DNA from: Geodermatophilus tzadiensis
Lineage (GTDB): Bacteria; Actinomycetota; Actinomycetes; Mycobacteriales; Geodermatophilaceae
Assembly (NCBI RefSeq): GCF_003002915.1
Contig: NZ_PVTG01000019.1
Location: 54,545 to 118,544, forward strand
DNA: 64,000 nt
Direction of reading: 5' to 3'
The notes beneath the pieces were generated by a model. The model saw nothing but the letters and a program-made list of their open reading frames with translations, was not told the origin of the DNA and did no database searches. The position numbers and the translations under genes are program-made. Position 1 is the first letter of the stretch, and each line of letters begins with the position of its first letter. This document shows positions 24,121 to 33,036 of this stretch, in pieces.

Positions 24121-24167
24121 GAGGCTCCCCCCACGTCCGGGGACCCGGGGACGTGGGGAGAGCCTCC
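24120..24167. terminator. Strong bidirectional terminator between convergent iron genes
   Basis: A 19-bp stem (24120-24138 with 24149-24167, one mismatch) has a 10-nt loop. It separates the ABC operon from the convergent siderophore-interacting protein gene ending at 24174. Confidence 0.9.
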
Positions 24168-24173
24168 TGTGCC

Positions 24174-25115
24174 TCAACTCTCCGCGCAGCCCTCGCGCCA
24201 GTAGCCCATGAAGGCCACCGCGCGGCGGTCGACGCCGAGGTCGCCGACCAGGTGCCGGCGCAGCCGCTTGACCACCCCCGCCTCACCGGCCAGCCAGGCG
24301 TAGCAGCCGGCCCCGGCCGCGGGGTCCTCGGGGACCTCCCACAGCAGCCCGGCGTCGAGGTCGACGTCCTCCGGCGCCGGGGCGGGCGCGGCGGCGACGC
24401 CCAGGTCGACCAGCGCGGCGTGCACCGCGGGCACCGTCAGCTCGCCGCGGGGCCGGCCCTGGCGGAACAGCCAGTGCACGGTGACCCCCTCGGGCAGCGC
24501 CAGGTTCTGCGCGTCGCCGGGCTCGGGGACCTCGAGGACGGCGACGGCGCGGCGCCCGGGCACCGAGGGCAGGGACTCCAGGACGGCGGAGACCGCGGGC
24601 ACCGCCGTCTCGTCGCCGACCAGCAGCAGGCAGGTCGCGGTGGCCGGCGGCGCCCACTCGACGCCCCACGCACGGCCGCGGCCGGGCCGGTCGGGGCCCA
24701 TGAGCACCACCGGGTCGCCGGGCCGGGCCGCGGCCGCCCAGGTGGCGGCCGGGCCGGCGTGCCCGTCGCCGACCCCGTGCAGGACGACGTCGAGGTCGAC
24801 CTCCGCGCGCTCGGGGCGGGCCGCGCGCACGGTGTACGTGCGCAGCACCGGACGCCGCTCGTCGGGCAGCCCGCACCAGGCCGGGTACCACTGCCCACCG
24901 GCGGCCTGGAGCTCGGTGACCGCCGCCGGGTCGGGGGCGAGCACGAGCTTGACCCGCTGGTCGTCACCGGCGACGCCGAAGCGGTCCAGCTGCCGGCCGG
25001 TCAGCGTGATCCGGACCGTGCTCGGGCCCAGCGGCCGCACCCGGGCGACGACGGTGTCGAAGAACAGCCACTGCGGCAGCTCGGCCACCACCGGGGGCGC
25101 CACGCTCGTCGTCAC
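24174..25115 (-). CDS. Siderophore-interacting protein (FAD-dependent ferric-siderophore reductase)
   Basis: The 313-residue cytoplasmic flavoprotein of the SIP/ViuB family reduces imported ferric siderophores to release iron. The FAD-binding block is RRPVLRTYTVRAARPERAEVDLDVVLHG, with the R-x-Y-T-x-R motif. The phosphate loop region is AATWAAAARPGDPVVLMGP and the NAD(P) region is CLLLVGDETAVPAVSAVLE. The C-terminus AFMGYWREGCAES is typical. The GTG start at 25115 faces the binding-protein gene across a shared iron box at 25160, so both should be induced by iron starvation. Confidence 0.95.
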   Translation of the reverse strand: MTTSVAPPVVAELPQWLFFDTVVARVRPLGPSTVRITLTGRQLDRFGVAGDDQRVKLVLAPDPAAVTELQAAGGQWYPAWCGLPDERRPVLRTYTVRAARPERAEVDLDVVLHGVGDGHAGPAATWAAAARPGDPVVLMGPDRPGRGRAWGVEWAPPATATCLLLVGDETAVPAVSAVLESLPSVPGRRAVAVLEVPEPGDAQNLALPEGVTVHWLFRQGRPRGELTVPAVHAALVDLGVAAAPAPAPEDVDLDAGLLWEVPEDPAAGAGCYAWLAGEAGVVKRLRRHLVGDLGVDRRAVAFMGYWREGCAES

Positions 25116-25159
25116 TCGGGTCTCCGTTCCAGCGGCGGACGGCCCGTGCGGACCGCAGG

Positions 25160-25178
25160 TAAGGCAAGGCTAACCTGC
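25160..25178. promoter_or_regulatory. Iron box shared by the divergent SIP and binding-protein genes
   Basis: TAAGGCAAGGCTAACCTGC matches the DtxR/IdeR consensus at 14 of 19 positions. Outer arms GCAGGT and ACCTGC extend the symmetry. It sits 45 bp from the SIP start and 47 bp from the lipoprotein start. Confidence 0.82.
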
Positions 25179-25224
25179 ACCGCACCGGCGGGGAACCCCC
25201 TGCCCCGACCTGCGAGGAGACCCC

Positions 25225-26226
25225 GTGTCCCGACCCCCGCGCCTGATCGGCGCCTCCCTCGGACTGGCGGCCGTGCTCGCCGCGAGCGCCTGCTCCGGCG
25301 GCGGCAGCGAGGCGGCGGCCGCGTCCGGCGGACCGGGCTGGTCGTTCACCGACGACGTCGGCACCACCGTCGAGCTCGACGCGCGGCCCGAGCGGGTGGC
25401 CGGCCTCAACGACGTCGCGTCGTCCCTGTGGAACCTCGGCGTCGAGCCGGTGGCCACCTTCGGCCAGACCTCCGCCGCCGACGACGTCCAGTTCGCGGGC
25501 CGCGACCTCTCCGGCGTGGAGGTCGTCGGGGAGAGCTACGGCCAGATCGACCTCGAGGCGCTGGCCGCGGCCGACCCCGACCTGATCGTCACCAGCGTCT
25601 ACCCGGTCGACGCCGAGGGGACCCTGGACGACACCCAGCCCCTCTACGGCTTCGAGTCGCTCGAGCAGCAGGAGCAGGTCGCGCGGATCGCCCCCGTCGT
25701 GGCGATCGCCTGGCGCGGCTCGGCCGCCGAGGTCATCGAGCGCACCGCCGCGCTCGCGGAGTCCCTCGGCGCCGACCTGGACGGCGCGCAGGCGTCCGCC
25801 GCCCGCGCGGACTACGAGGCGGCGTCGGCGGCGCTCACTGAGGCGGCGTCCTCCGGCGTCACCGTGCTGCCGGTGGCCGCCTACCCCGACGAGGGCTTCT
25901 ACCTGGCCAAGGCCCCCGACGACCCGTCGCTGCGCCTCTACGCCGACCTCGGCGTGCCGTTCCTCGACCCGGGCGGCGACGGCTTCTTCTGGCAGACGGC
26001 CAGCTGGGAGCAGGTGCCGCAGTACCGCAGCGACGTCGTCCTCTACTCCCTGCGCGGGGCGATGACGCCCGAGGAGATGGCCGGCCAGCCCACCTACGGG
26101 CTGCTGCCCGCGGCGCAGGCGGGGCAGGTGCACCCGTGGGAGTACGTCGGCATGGACTGGGCCGCCCAGGCCCGCTACATGCAGCGGCTGGCCGGCTGGC
26201 TGGCCGAGGCGCGGAAGGTCACCTAA
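25225..26226 (+). CDS. Iron-siderophore ABC transporter substrate-binding lipoprotein
   Basis: The 333-residue protein has a lipoprotein signal (SLGLAAVLAASAC, lipidated Cys23) and the two-lobed FepB/FhuD-type fold. Sequence landmarks are RVAGLNDVASSLWNLGVEPVATFG in lobe one, LAAADPDLIVTSVYP, and the C-terminal PWEYVGMDWAAQARYMQRLAGWL. It is anchored outside the membrane and delivers ferric siderophore to the permeases at 21069-23266. The position under the shared iron box supports this. Its end overlaps the convergent EamA gene by 4 bp. Confidence 0.93.
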   Translation: MSRPPRLIGASLGLAAVLAASACSGGGSEAAAASGGPGWSFTDDVGTTVELDARPERVAGLNDVASSLWNLGVEPVATFGQTSAADDVQFAGRDLSGVEVVGESYGQIDLEALAAADPDLIVTSVYPVDAEGTLDDTQPLYGFESLEQQEQVARIAPVVAIAWRGSAAEVIERTAALAESLGADLDGAQASAARADYEAASAALTEAASSGVTVLPVAAYPDEGFYLAKAPDDPSLRLYADLGVPFLDPGGDGFFWQTASWEQVPQYRSDVVLYSLRGAMTPEEMAGQPTYGLLPAAQAGQVHPWEYVGMDWAAQARYMQRLAGWLAEARKVT

Positions 26227-27200
26227 CGGGACAGCGGTGCCGGCGTCTCGGGGACGGGCGCCGGCGCCGGGCCGGCGGCACGGGTCCGCGCGGTCTGGGC
26301 CAGCGCGATCCCGGCGAGGACCACCAGGCCGCCGGCCACCTGCCAGCCGCTGAGCACCTGCTCGAGCCACAGCCACGCGACGACCGAGGCGAACACCGGC
26401 TCGACGGTGGCCACCAGGCCCGCGGTGGTGGGCGGCAGGTGGCGCAGCGCCGCGATCGACAGCCAGAACGGCGTGATCGCGCCGAGCACGACGATCCAGA
26501 GCACCAGCAGCCACAGCGGCAGGGTCAGCGAGCCGAGCGAGACCGGCACCCGCTCACCGAGCACGCCGGCGTCGAAGCGTGCGGTGAACGGGGCGACGAC
26601 GGCCCAGAACAGCCCCGCGGCCACGAACGTCCAGGTGGTCAGCGCGACCGGGTCGCGGGTGGCCGTCCCCCGCTCCCCCATCAGGTAGTAGGTGGCCAGG
26701 CAGACCGCCGCGGCCAGGCCCGCGCCGACACCGACCGGGTCCAGCGACCCGCCGCCCTGCCACACCTGCGCCACCAGGACCAGCCCCGACAGCGACAGCC
26801 CGAGCGCCAGCCAGATGCGCGGCCGCACCGGCTCCCGGCGCACCAGGCGCACCCACAGTGCGATGCCCACCGGCGCGGTCATCTCGAACACCAGGGCGAT
26901 GCCCACCGGGAGCCGGCCGATGGCGACGAAGTAGAGGAACTGGGTGAGGGCCACCCCCACCACGCCGAAGACGGCGAGGAAGGGCACCTCCCGCCAGGTC
27001 AGCCGCAGCCGCTGCGGGGAGACCAGCGCCAGCGCGGCGAGCAGCCCGACCGCGGCGCCGCCGCAGCGCAGCGCCGTCAGCCAGGTCGGCGGGATGCCGG
27101 CCTGCAGGGCGAGCGTGGAGACGGTGCCGTTGACGGCGAACAGCCCGGCCGCCGCCACGGTGGTCAGGTAGCCGACGGCGGGACGGCGGGTGTGCGGCAC
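26223..27200 (-). CDS. EamA/DMT-family transporter (RhtA-like)
   Basis: The 325-residue, ten-helix drug/metabolite transporter has two EamA repeats: helices from GYLTTVAAAGLFAVNGTVS to about 140, and a second set from SLDPVGVGAGLAAAVCLATYYL to the end. The closing repeat contains P-V-F-A-S-V-V-A-W-L-W-L-E-Q, a diagnostic EamA pattern. Start GTG 27200 (VPHTRRPAVGYL) is chosen. A GTG at 27236 would add 12 residues but would cover the 12-bp palindrome GGTGTCGACACC at 27223-27234. Substrate is probably an amino acid or metabolite. Confidence 0.88.
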   Translation of the reverse strand: MPHTRRPAVGYLTTVAAAGLFAVNGTVSTLALQAGIPPTWLTALRCGGAAVGLLAALALVSPQRLRLTWREVPFLAVFGVVGVALTQFLYFVAIGRLPVGIALVFEMTAPVGIALWVRLVRREPVRPRIWLALGLSLSGLVLVAQVWQGGGSLDPVGVGAGLAAAVCLATYYLMGERGTATRDPVALTTWTFVAAGLFWAVVAPFTARFDAGVLGERVPVSLGSLTLPLWLLVLWIVVLGAITPFWLSIAALRHLPPTTAGLVATVEPVFASVVAWLWLEQVLSGWQVAGGLVVLAGIALAQTARTRAAGPAPAPVPETPAPLSR

Positions 27201-27247
27201 CCGTCCGACTGTAGCGGGCGTAGGTGTCGACACCACCTACCAGCGGG

Positions 27248-27652
27248 TCACGAGGTGGCGCCGGGGTCCATCCACAGGACCTCCCAGACGTGCCCGTCGG
27301 GGTCGGTGGAGCTGGAGCCGTACAGGAAGCCGTGGTCCTGCGCGGGCATCCACGTGCCGCCGCCGGCGCCGACCGCCTTGTCCACCATCGCGTCGACCTC
27401 CTCCCGGCTGTCGCAGGACAGCGCGTAGAGGGCCGCCGTCGCCGAGCGCGGGTCGGCGGTCGTGGTGCCCTCGGGCAGGAAGCCGGCGAACTTCTCGCGC
27501 GAGAGCAGCTGCAGGTGGATGGCGTCGCTGACCACGACCGAGGCCGACGAGTCGTCCGAGAACTGCTCGTCGATCGAGAAGCCGAGCGCGCTGTAGAAGG
27601 CGCGGCCGGCCGCCACGTCGCGCACCGGCAGGTTGAGGAAGATCATGCGCAC
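27248..27652 (-). CDS. VOC-superfamily (glyoxalase/bleomycin-resistance fold) protein
   Basis: The 134-residue protein has the paired beta-alpha-beta-beta-beta fold. IFLNLPVRDVAAGRAFYSALGF opens the first half and DPDGHVWEVLWMDP closes the second. It resembles the PhnB-like/extradiol-like lactoylglutathione-lyase relatives that lack clear substrate assignment. The start is taken at GTG 27652; ATG 27646 two codons later is equally possible. It may be co-transcribed with the EamA gene 47 bp downstream. Confidence 0.88.
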   Translation of the reverse strand: MRMIFLNLPVRDVAAGRAFYSALGFSIDEQFSDDSSASVVVSDAIHLQLLSREKFAGFLPEGTTTADPRSATAALYALSCDSREEVDAMVDKAVGAGGGTWMPAQDHGFLYGSSSTDPDGHVWEVLWMDPGATS

Positions 27653-27790
27653 GGTGGTGCTCCCGTCGTCCGCGGGCCCGTCGTCCGGGCCCGTCGGGAG
27701 GGGGACGGCGCGGTCGCGCGGAACTCATCGCGGCCGACACCACAGCCCGCGTGCGGGTGGCGTCCAGGGACGGCGGGCACCCTCGGGAGC

Positions 27791-28159
27791 GTGACCGAGC
27801 TCCGTCCGCCGTGGTCCCCGCGCCGCCGCCGCACGCTGACCTGGCTGGCCGGCGGTGCCGTCGTGCTCGGCATCGCGGGGCTGCTGCTGCCCGCGCAGAT
27901 CGGCGTCCCCGCGGCGTTCCTGGCCGCGCTGTGCGGGTTCCTGTTCGTGGCCGCGCTGGTGCTGTTCTTCGCCGTCCCCGGACCGGACACGGTCGACACG
28001 CTGCTGCGTTCCTCCCCGCTGGCCGGCGCGGTCACCGTCGTCGCCGTGCTGCTGTGGCTGTCCACGGCCGGTCAGCAGCTGCGCTGGGTCTGGGCGGCGG
28101 CCGCCGTCGGCGGGCTGGCCTGGGTGGGCACGGCGCTGTGGCTCACCCGGCGGGGCTGA
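27791..28159 (+). CDS. Small four-helix membrane protein, unknown
   Basis: The 122-residue product has about four hydrophobic segments: TWLAGGAVVLGIAGLLLPA, AAFLAALCGFLFVAALVLFF, AGAVTVVAVLLWLS and WVWAAAAVGGLAWVGTALWL. Short polar loops include P-G-P-D-T-V-D-T-L-L. A basic N-terminus (RRRRT) suggests an inside start. GTG 27791 is the first plausible start. No family is recognised. The thioesterase gene follows 45 bp later. Confidence 0.7.
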   Translation: MTELRPPWSPRRRRTLTWLAGGAVVLGIAGLLLPAQIGVPAAFLAALCGFLFVAALVLFFAVPGPDTVDTLLRSSPLAGAVTVVAVLLWLSTAGQQLRWVWAAAAVGGLAWVGTALWLTRRG

Positions 28160-28204
28160 CCCCGGGGACCGGGGCCCGGGCGGCTCGTCGGCAGACTGCC
28201 GGGC

Positions 28205-28987
28205 GTGCAGCTGCCCGCCGCGTTCTACCTGCCCGACGGCGACGGCCTGGTCGCCACCGCGCTCACCATCGGCCCGTGGGACCCGGGCCTGCAGCACGCC
28301 GGACCGCCGGCCGCGCTGCTGGCGCGGGAGGCCGAGCGGGTGAGCGGGATCCCCGGCGGGCAGACGGTGCGCCTGGCCTACGACGTCCTCGGGCCGGTGC
28401 CGGTGGGCCCGGTGCGGGTCGCCGCCCGCGTGGTGCGGCCGGGCCGGCGGATCGAGCTGGTCGAGGCGACGCTGGAGGCCGGCGGCCGGACGGCCATGCG
28501 GCTGTCGGCGTGGCGGGTGCGGACGGCGGACAGCGCGGACACCGCGAGCCCGGCCGCCCCGCACCCGGTCGGCCCGCAGGAGAGCGCGCCGGCGCAGTTC
28601 GCCGTCTTCCGCGAGGAGGTGGCCTACCACCGGTCGCTGGAGTGGCGGGCGGCCTCGGGCTCGCTGACCGCGTCGGGCCCCGCGGCGGCCTGGACCCGGC
28701 CGCTGTGCGCCCTGGTCGAGGGCGAGCCGATCACGCCGCTGCAGCACCTGCTGGTGATGACCGACGCGGCCAGCGGCATCTCCGCCGAGCTGGACTGGTC
28801 GCGGGCCACCTTCGCCAACGTCGACCTCGTCGTCGCGCTGTTCCGCCAGCCGGCCGGCGAGTGGCTGGCCATGGACGCCGCCACCACCCTCGGCCCGACC
28901 GGGGTCGGGCAGTGCGCGGCCGACCTCTACGACACCCGCGGGCGCATCGGCCGGTCGGTGGCCTCGCTGTTCGTCGAGCCGCGGTGA
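28205..28987 (+). CDS. Acyl-CoA thioesterase-like, double hotdog fold
   Basis: The 260-residue protein resembles TesB-type (thioesterase-like superfamily) hydrolases with two fused hotdog domains. In the first, GPWDPGLQHAGPPAALLAREAER carries the hydrophobic helix, and RVVRPGRRIELVEATLEAGGRTAMR is the following strand pair. The second contains TPLQHLLVMTDAASGISAELDW, with the conserved D-x-x-S-G region. These enzymes hydrolyse acyl-CoAs in the cytoplasm; chain-length preference is not readable. The start is GTG 28205. Confidence 0.85.
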   Translation: MQLPAAFYLPDGDGLVATALTIGPWDPGLQHAGPPAALLAREAERVSGIPGGQTVRLAYDVLGPVPVGPVRVAARVVRPGRRIELVEATLEAGGRTAMRLSAWRVRTADSADTASPAAPHPVGPQESAPAQFAVFREEVAYHRSLEWRAASGSLTASGPAAAWTRPLCALVEGEPITPLQHLLVMTDAASGISAELDWSRATFANVDLVVALFRQPAGEWLAMDAATTLGPTGVGQCAADLYDTRGRIGRSVASLFVEPR

Positions 28988-29051
28988 GCCCGCCGCGGAC
29001 CGACCGGGTTGGATGGGGCCCGACCCGACGGAGGGGAGGTCCCGACCTGCC

Positions 29052-29942
29052 ATGGGCCCGCTGACCGACCTGCTCGACTGGCTCGCCGACCGCGGCCTGC
29101 AGATCGTGCTGATCGTCCTGGGCTCGGTGCTGCTGGCCCGCTTCGTCACCTGGGTGGGCCGGCGGATCACCGACCGCATCGACGCCCGCTCCACCGGCGG
29201 GGACGTGCTGGTGCGCTCCGAGGCCGCCAAGCACCGCCACTCGCTCACCCAGGTCATCACCTGGGCGCTCATCGTGCTCATCTACACGGTGGCGGTCTTC
29301 TACGTGCTCGACCGCCTCGGCGTCCCGGTCACCGGGCTGGTCGCGCCGGCCACCGTGCTCGGCGTCGGGCTCGGCTTCGGCGCCCAGCGCATCGTGGGCG
29401 ACGTCCTGGCCGGGTTCTTCCTCATCACCGAGCGGCAGTACGGCTTCGGCGACGTCGTCTCGATCCAGGTGGTCGGCGGCGGCGACCCGGCCGACGGCAC
29501 GGTCGAGGACGTCACGCTGCGGATCACCCGGCTGCGCTCGGCCGACGGCGAGGTGGTCACCATCCCGAACGGGCAGATCGTCAAGGTGGTCAACCTCTCC
29601 CGCGACTGGGCGCGGGCGGTGGTCGACGTCCCGGTGCCGACGACGGCCGACGTCAGCCGGGTCAACGAGATCCTCCGCGAGGTGGGCCGGCAGGCCTTCG
29701 CCCACCCGGGGCTGCGCCGTCTGCTGCTCGACGAGCCCAGCGTCATGGGCGTGGAGAGCATCGACCTCGAGCAGGTCAACGTGCGGGTGGTGGCCCGCAC
29801 GCTGCCGGGCCGGCAGTTCGAGGTGGGCCGCGACCTGCGCGAGCGCATCGTGCTGGCCTTCCGCCGCGCCGGACTCACCCTGAGCCCCGCGCCGCCGCCG
29901 GACCCGGCCGCGCCGCCGGTCCGCCAGGGAGCGCAGCAGTGA
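29052..29942 (+). CDS. Mechanosensitive ion channel, MscS family
   Basis: The 296-residue channel subunit relieves turgor on osmotic down-shock. Three helices are visible: LQIVLIVLGSVLLARFVTWV, VITWALIVLIYTVAVFYVL, and the pore helix VTGLVAPATVLGVGLGFGAQRIVGDVLAGFF in pieces, with the Gly/Ala packing pattern. The beta domain begins with the GDVV motif and carries ITRLRSADGEVVTIPNGQIVKVVN. An ATG at 29013 in frame would add 13 residues but lies upstream of the GGAGGGGAGG site that serves ATG 29052. The stop overlaps the next gene by 4 bp. Confidence 0.93.
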   Translation: MGPLTDLLDWLADRGLQIVLIVLGSVLLARFVTWVGRRITDRIDARSTGGDVLVRSEAAKHRHSLTQVITWALIVLIYTVAVFYVLDRLGVPVTGLVAPATVLGVGLGFGAQRIVGDVLAGFFLITERQYGFGDVVSIQVVGGGDPADGTVEDVTLRITRLRSADGEVVTIPNGQIVKVVNLSRDWARAVVDVPVPTTADVSRVNEILREVGRQAFAHPGLRRLLLDEPSVMGVESIDLEQVNVRVVARTLPGRQFEVGRDLRERIVLAFRRAGLTLSPAPPPDPAAPPVRQGAQQ

Positions 29943-30457
29943 CCGTCCCCGGCGCCCCGCGGCCCGGCGAGGAGCGCGCCGGCGGCGACCCGGCCGCACG
30001 CGGGCGCTTCGGCCTCACCGGGCTGCTGCGCGGGCGGGTGCCCGGGCACATCGGCCGGCTGCGCACCTCGACCGTCGTCCTGGTGGTGCTGTTCCTCGGC
30101 CTGGGCCTGCTGCACCTCTACGTCCGCCCGGAGCCGACCGGCACCGTGCCGACCGGCGGGACCCCCGTGACCACGCCGGCGCCCGCCCCGGCACCGGCGA
30201 CGACGGTGCCACCCACGACGGAGGTACCGGCGGAGCCGTCCCCGGAGCCGACGACGGAGCCGACGACGACGGAGCCGACGACGACGGAGCCGACCACCGG
30301 CGACCCGACGCCCGGCGCGCCGCCGTCCGGGGACAGCCCGACGACGACCGACACCCCGCAGACCGGCGCGCCGACGACCGCGCCGACGACGAGCGGGCCG
30401 CCGGCCGGCACCCCGGAGGTCCCGGCGACGACCGGGGCCCCCTCCCCGCCGACCTGA
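29939..30457 (+). CDS. Single-pass membrane protein with Thr/Pro-rich extracellular tail
   Basis: The 172-residue protein has a cytoplasmic basic stretch (GRFGLTGLLRGRVPGHIGRLR) and one helix at about 43-60 (TVVLVVLFLGLGLLHLYV). About 110 residues follow, dominated by Thr, Pro, Glu and Gly, including T-E-P-T-T repeats. The tail is disordered and could span the peptidoglycan or be glycosylated. Coupling to the MscS gene by a GTGA overlap suggests an accessory role at the channel, which is inference. Confidence 0.7.
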   Translation: MTVPGAPRPGEERAGGDPAARGRFGLTGLLRGRVPGHIGRLRTSTVVLVVLFLGLGLLHLYVRPEPTGTVPTGGTPVTTPAPAPAPATTVPPTTEVPAEPSPEPTTEPTTTEPTTTEPTTGDPTPGAPPSGDSPTTTDTPQTGAPTTAPTTSGPPAGTPEVPATTGAPSPPT

Positions 30458-30486
30458 CCCCCTGCCGGACGGGCCCGGCGGCCCGC

Positions 30487-30492
30487 TAGGGT
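30487..30492 (+). promoter_or_regulatory. Putative -10 box of the riboswitch transcript
   Basis: TAGGGT lies 7-8 bp before the first paired base of the SAM-IV aptamer (30500), placing the transcription start at its 5' edge. No convincing -35 is seen. Confidence 0.55.
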
Positions 30493-30499
30493 CGCCGCA

Positions 30500-30625
30500 G
30501 GCTCCTGAGCGACAGCGTGAAGTACCTGGCTGGCTGTCCGGCAACCTCCTCCTCCGTCTGAGGTGCTCCCAGGGGAAGAGCCGGCCGTGCGGCGACCGCC
30601 GCGCGGCAAGGACGGAGCACCTGTG
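30500..30625 (+). promoter_or_regulatory. SAM-IV riboswitch
   Basis: The leader of metY carries the SAM-IV core: P1 GGCTC (30500-30504) pairs with GAGCC (30578-30582). Within it are CAGCG, the CTGGCTGGCTG segment and the invariant CCGGCAACC. A GC hairpin at about 30587-30607 follows P1, as expected for the extra stem of this class. It binds S-adenosylmethionine and should reduce expression of the downstream methionine genes when SAM is plentiful. Because the last stem lies close to the start codon, control may be through translation. Confidence 0.88.
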
Positions 30626-30661
30626 CGCCGCAGGTCCTCCGGAACGAGAGGAGACGGCGCG

Positions 30662-31954
30662 TTGACCGACCCCCAGAGCTGGAGCTTCGAGACCCGGCAG
30701 ATCCACGCCGGCACCAGCCCCGACCCGACCACCGGTGCCCGGGCGCTGCCCATCTACGCCACGACCGCCTACCAGTTCCGCGACAGCCAGCACGCCGCGG
30801 ACCTGTTCGCGCTGGCGGAGATGGGCAACATCTACACGCGGATCATGAACCCGACGCAGGACGCCCTCGAGCAGCGGGTGGCCTCCCTCGAGGGCGGCGT
30901 CGCGGCCCTGGCCGTGGCGAGCGGGCAGTCGGCGACGACGCTGTCGATCCTCAACGTCGCCGAGGCCGGCGACCACGTCGTCGCCTCCGCGTCGCTGTAC
31001 GGCGGCACCTACAACCTGCTGCACCACTCGATGCCCAAGCTCGGCGTCGAGGTGTCCTTCGTCGAGGACCCCGACGACCCGGAGGCCTGGCAGGCCCTGG
31101 TCCGCGACGACACGAAGGCGTTCTTCGGCGAGAGCATCGGCAACCCGAAGGGCGACGTCCTCGACATCGCCGCGGTGGCGGAGGTGGCCCACCGCAACGG
31201 CGTCCCGCTGATCGTGGACAACACGATCGCCACCCCGTTCCTCGAGCGGCCGCTGGAGCACGGCGCCGACGTCGTCGTCCACTCGGCGACCAAGTACCTC
31301 GGCGGTCACGGCACCGCGATCGCGGGGATCATCGTCGACGGCGGCGGGTTCGACTGGCGCAGCGGGCGGTTCCCCGGCTTCACCACGCCCGACCCGACCT
31401 ACCACGGCGTCGTCTACGCCGACCTCGGTGCGCCGGCCTACGCGCTCAAGGCCCGCGTCCAGCTGCTGCGCGACCTGGGCCCGGCGATCTCGCCGTTCAA
31501 CGCCTTCCTCGTCGTGCAGGGCATCGAGACGCTGTCGCTGCGGATGGAGCGGCACGTGCAGAACACCCTCCGCGTCGCCGAGTTCCTCGAGGCGCACGAC
31601 GAGGTGGACCGGGTGAACTACCCGGGCCTGCCCTCCTCGCCGTGGCATGCCGCGCAGCAGCGCTACGCCCCGCGGGGCGCCGGCGCGGTGCTCACCTTCG
31701 AGCTGCACGGCGGCCGCGCGGCGGGGCAGCGGTTCGTCGAGGCCCTGGAGCTGCACAGCCACGTGGCCAACATCGGCGACGTGCGCAGCCTGGTCATCCA
31801 CCCGGCGTCGACGACCCACTCGCAGCTCACCGAGGACGAGCAGCTGACCACCGGCGTCACCCCGGGACTGGTCCGCCTGGCCGTGGGCCTGGAGGGGATC
31901 GAGGACATCCTGGCCGACCTCGAGGCGGGGTTCCGCGCCGCCAAGGGGGCGTGA
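30662..31954 (+). CDS. metY: O-acetylhomoserine (thiol)-lyase / sulfhydrylase
   Basis: The 430-residue PLP enzyme of the Cys/Met-metabolism family makes homocysteine from O-acetylhomoserine and sulfide. The Schiff-base Lys211 is in [13 protein letters not shown]. The family features [25 protein letters not shown] and [10 protein letters not shown] are clear, and the length favours MetY over the shorter MetB/MetZ. The start is a TTG at 30662 with a good GAGAGGAGA site, unusual here and perhaps limiting translation under the riboswitch. The stop overlaps the metX start by one base (TGATG). Confidence 0.96.
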   Translation: MTDPQSWSFETRQIHAGTSPDPTTGARALPIYATTAYQFRDSQHAADLFALAEMGNIYTRIMNPTQDALEQRVASLEGGVAALAVASGQSATTLSILNVAEAGDHVVASASLYGGTYNLLHHSMPKLGVEVSFVEDPDDPEAWQALVRDDTKAFFGESIGNPKGDVLDIAAVAEVAHRNGVPLIVDNTIATPFLERPLEHGADVVVHSATKYLGGHGTAIAGIIVDGGGFDWRSGRFPGFTTPDPTYHGVVYADLGAPAYALKARVQLLRDLGPAISPFNAFLVVQGIETLSLRMERHVQNTLRVAEFLEAHDEVDRVNYPGLPSSPWHAAQQRYAPRGAGAVLTFELHGGRAAGQRFVEALELHSHVANIGDVRSLVIHPASTTHSQLTEDEQLTTGVTPGLVRLAVGLEGIEDILADLEAGFRAAKGA

Positions 31955-33036
31955 TGACGGGGGTGCGGGACGTCCCGGCGTCCCGCACCCCGCCGCGCAC
32001 CGGCGGGTGGCGCGACGGCGACCCCGTCGGGGACCGGCTCTTCCTCGACCTGGACGGACCGGTCCACCTCGAGCGCGGCGGGGTGCTGCCCGGCATCCGG
32101 GTCGCCTACGAGACCTGGGGCGAGCTCGCCCCCGACGGCGGCAACGCGGTGCTCGTCGAGCACGCGCTCACCGGCGACAGCCACGTCACCGGCCCCGCGG
32201 GCCCCGGCCACCCGACGCCGGGCTGGTGGGCGTCCCTGGTCGGCCCGGGCGCGCCGCTGGACACCGACCGGCTCTTCGTCGTCTGCGCGAACGTGCTCGG
32301 CGGCTGCCAGGGGACGACGGGGCCGTCGTCGACCGCGCCCGACGGCCGGCCGTGGGGCGCGCGGTTCCCCGAGGTGACGGTGGCCGACCAGGTGCTGGTC
32401 GAGGCCGCGCTGGCCGACGCGCTGGGCGTGCGCCGGTGGGCCGCGGTCGTCGGCGGGTCGATGGGCGGGATGCGGGCGCTGGAGTGGGCGGTGGCGCTGC
32501 CCGACCGGGTGGCCGGGCTGTTCTTCCTCGCCTCGGGTGCCGCGGTCACCGCCGACCAGCTCGGCACCCAGACCACCCAGCAGGCCGCCGTCCGCGCCGA
32601 CCCGGTGGCCGGGCTCGGCATCGCCCGGCGGATCGCCCACCTCACCTACCGCAGCGCGCTCGAGCTCGACGAGCGGTTCGGCACGACCGTGCAGGCCGAC
32701 GGCCGCTTCGCCGTCGCCTCCTACCTGGAGCACCACGCCGACAAGCTCGTCCGCCGCTTCGACCCGGGCAGCTACGTGGTGCTCACCGAGGCGATGAACA
32801 CCTGGGACGTCGGCCGCGGGCGCGGCGGGGTGGCGGCGGCGCTGGCCCGGGTGACGGCGCGGGCCGTGGTCGCCGGCGTCGACAGTGACCGGCTCTACCC
32901 GCTGGCGCTGCAGCAGCAGGTGGCCGACGCGCTCGGCGTCCCGCTGCAGGTGGTGTCCTCTCCGTACGGGCACGACGGCTTCCTCATCGAGGCCGACGCC
33001 GTCGGCGCGCTGGTGCGTGGTCTGCTGGGCACGTGA
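31954..33036 (+). CDS. metX: Homoserine O-acetyltransferase
   Basis: The 360-residue alpha/beta hydrolase-fold enzyme supplies the O-acetylhomoserine used by MetY. The nucleophile Ser169 is in [14 protein letters not shown], the [17 protein letters not shown] segment is typical, and the catalytic His is in [14 protein letters not shown] 31954 follows metY directly, so the pair is one translational unit under the SAM-IV riboswitch. Substrate could be acetyl- or succinyl-CoA; acetyl is usual in actinobacteria. Confidence 0.96.
   Translation: MTGVRDVPASRTPPRTGGWRDGDPVGDRLFLDLDGPVHLERGGVLPGIRVAYETWGELAPDGGNAVLVEHALTGDSHVTGPAGPGHPTPGWWASLVGPGAPLDTDRLFVVCANVLGGCQGTTGPSSTAPDGRPWGARFPEVTVADQVLVEAALADALGVRRWAAVVGGSMGGMRALEWAVALPDRVAGLFFLASGAAVTADQLGTQTTQQAAVRADPVAGLGIARRIAHLTYRSALELDERFGTTVQADGRFAVASYLEHHADKLVRRFDPGSYVVLTEAMNTWDVGRGRGGVAAALARVTARAVVAGVDSDRLYPLALQQQVADALGVPLQVVSSPYGHDGFLIEADAVGALVRGLLGT

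Noticed and set aside
27223..27234. 12-bp palindrome GGTGTCGACACC near the EamA start
   Set aside because: Perfect but short and single, with no adjacent regulator; kept only as an aid in choosing the start.
30219..30300. Repeat array in the Thr/Pro-rich protein, considered as a CRISPR or satellite
   Set aside because: It is an in-frame codon repeat (T-E-P-T-T) without spacers.
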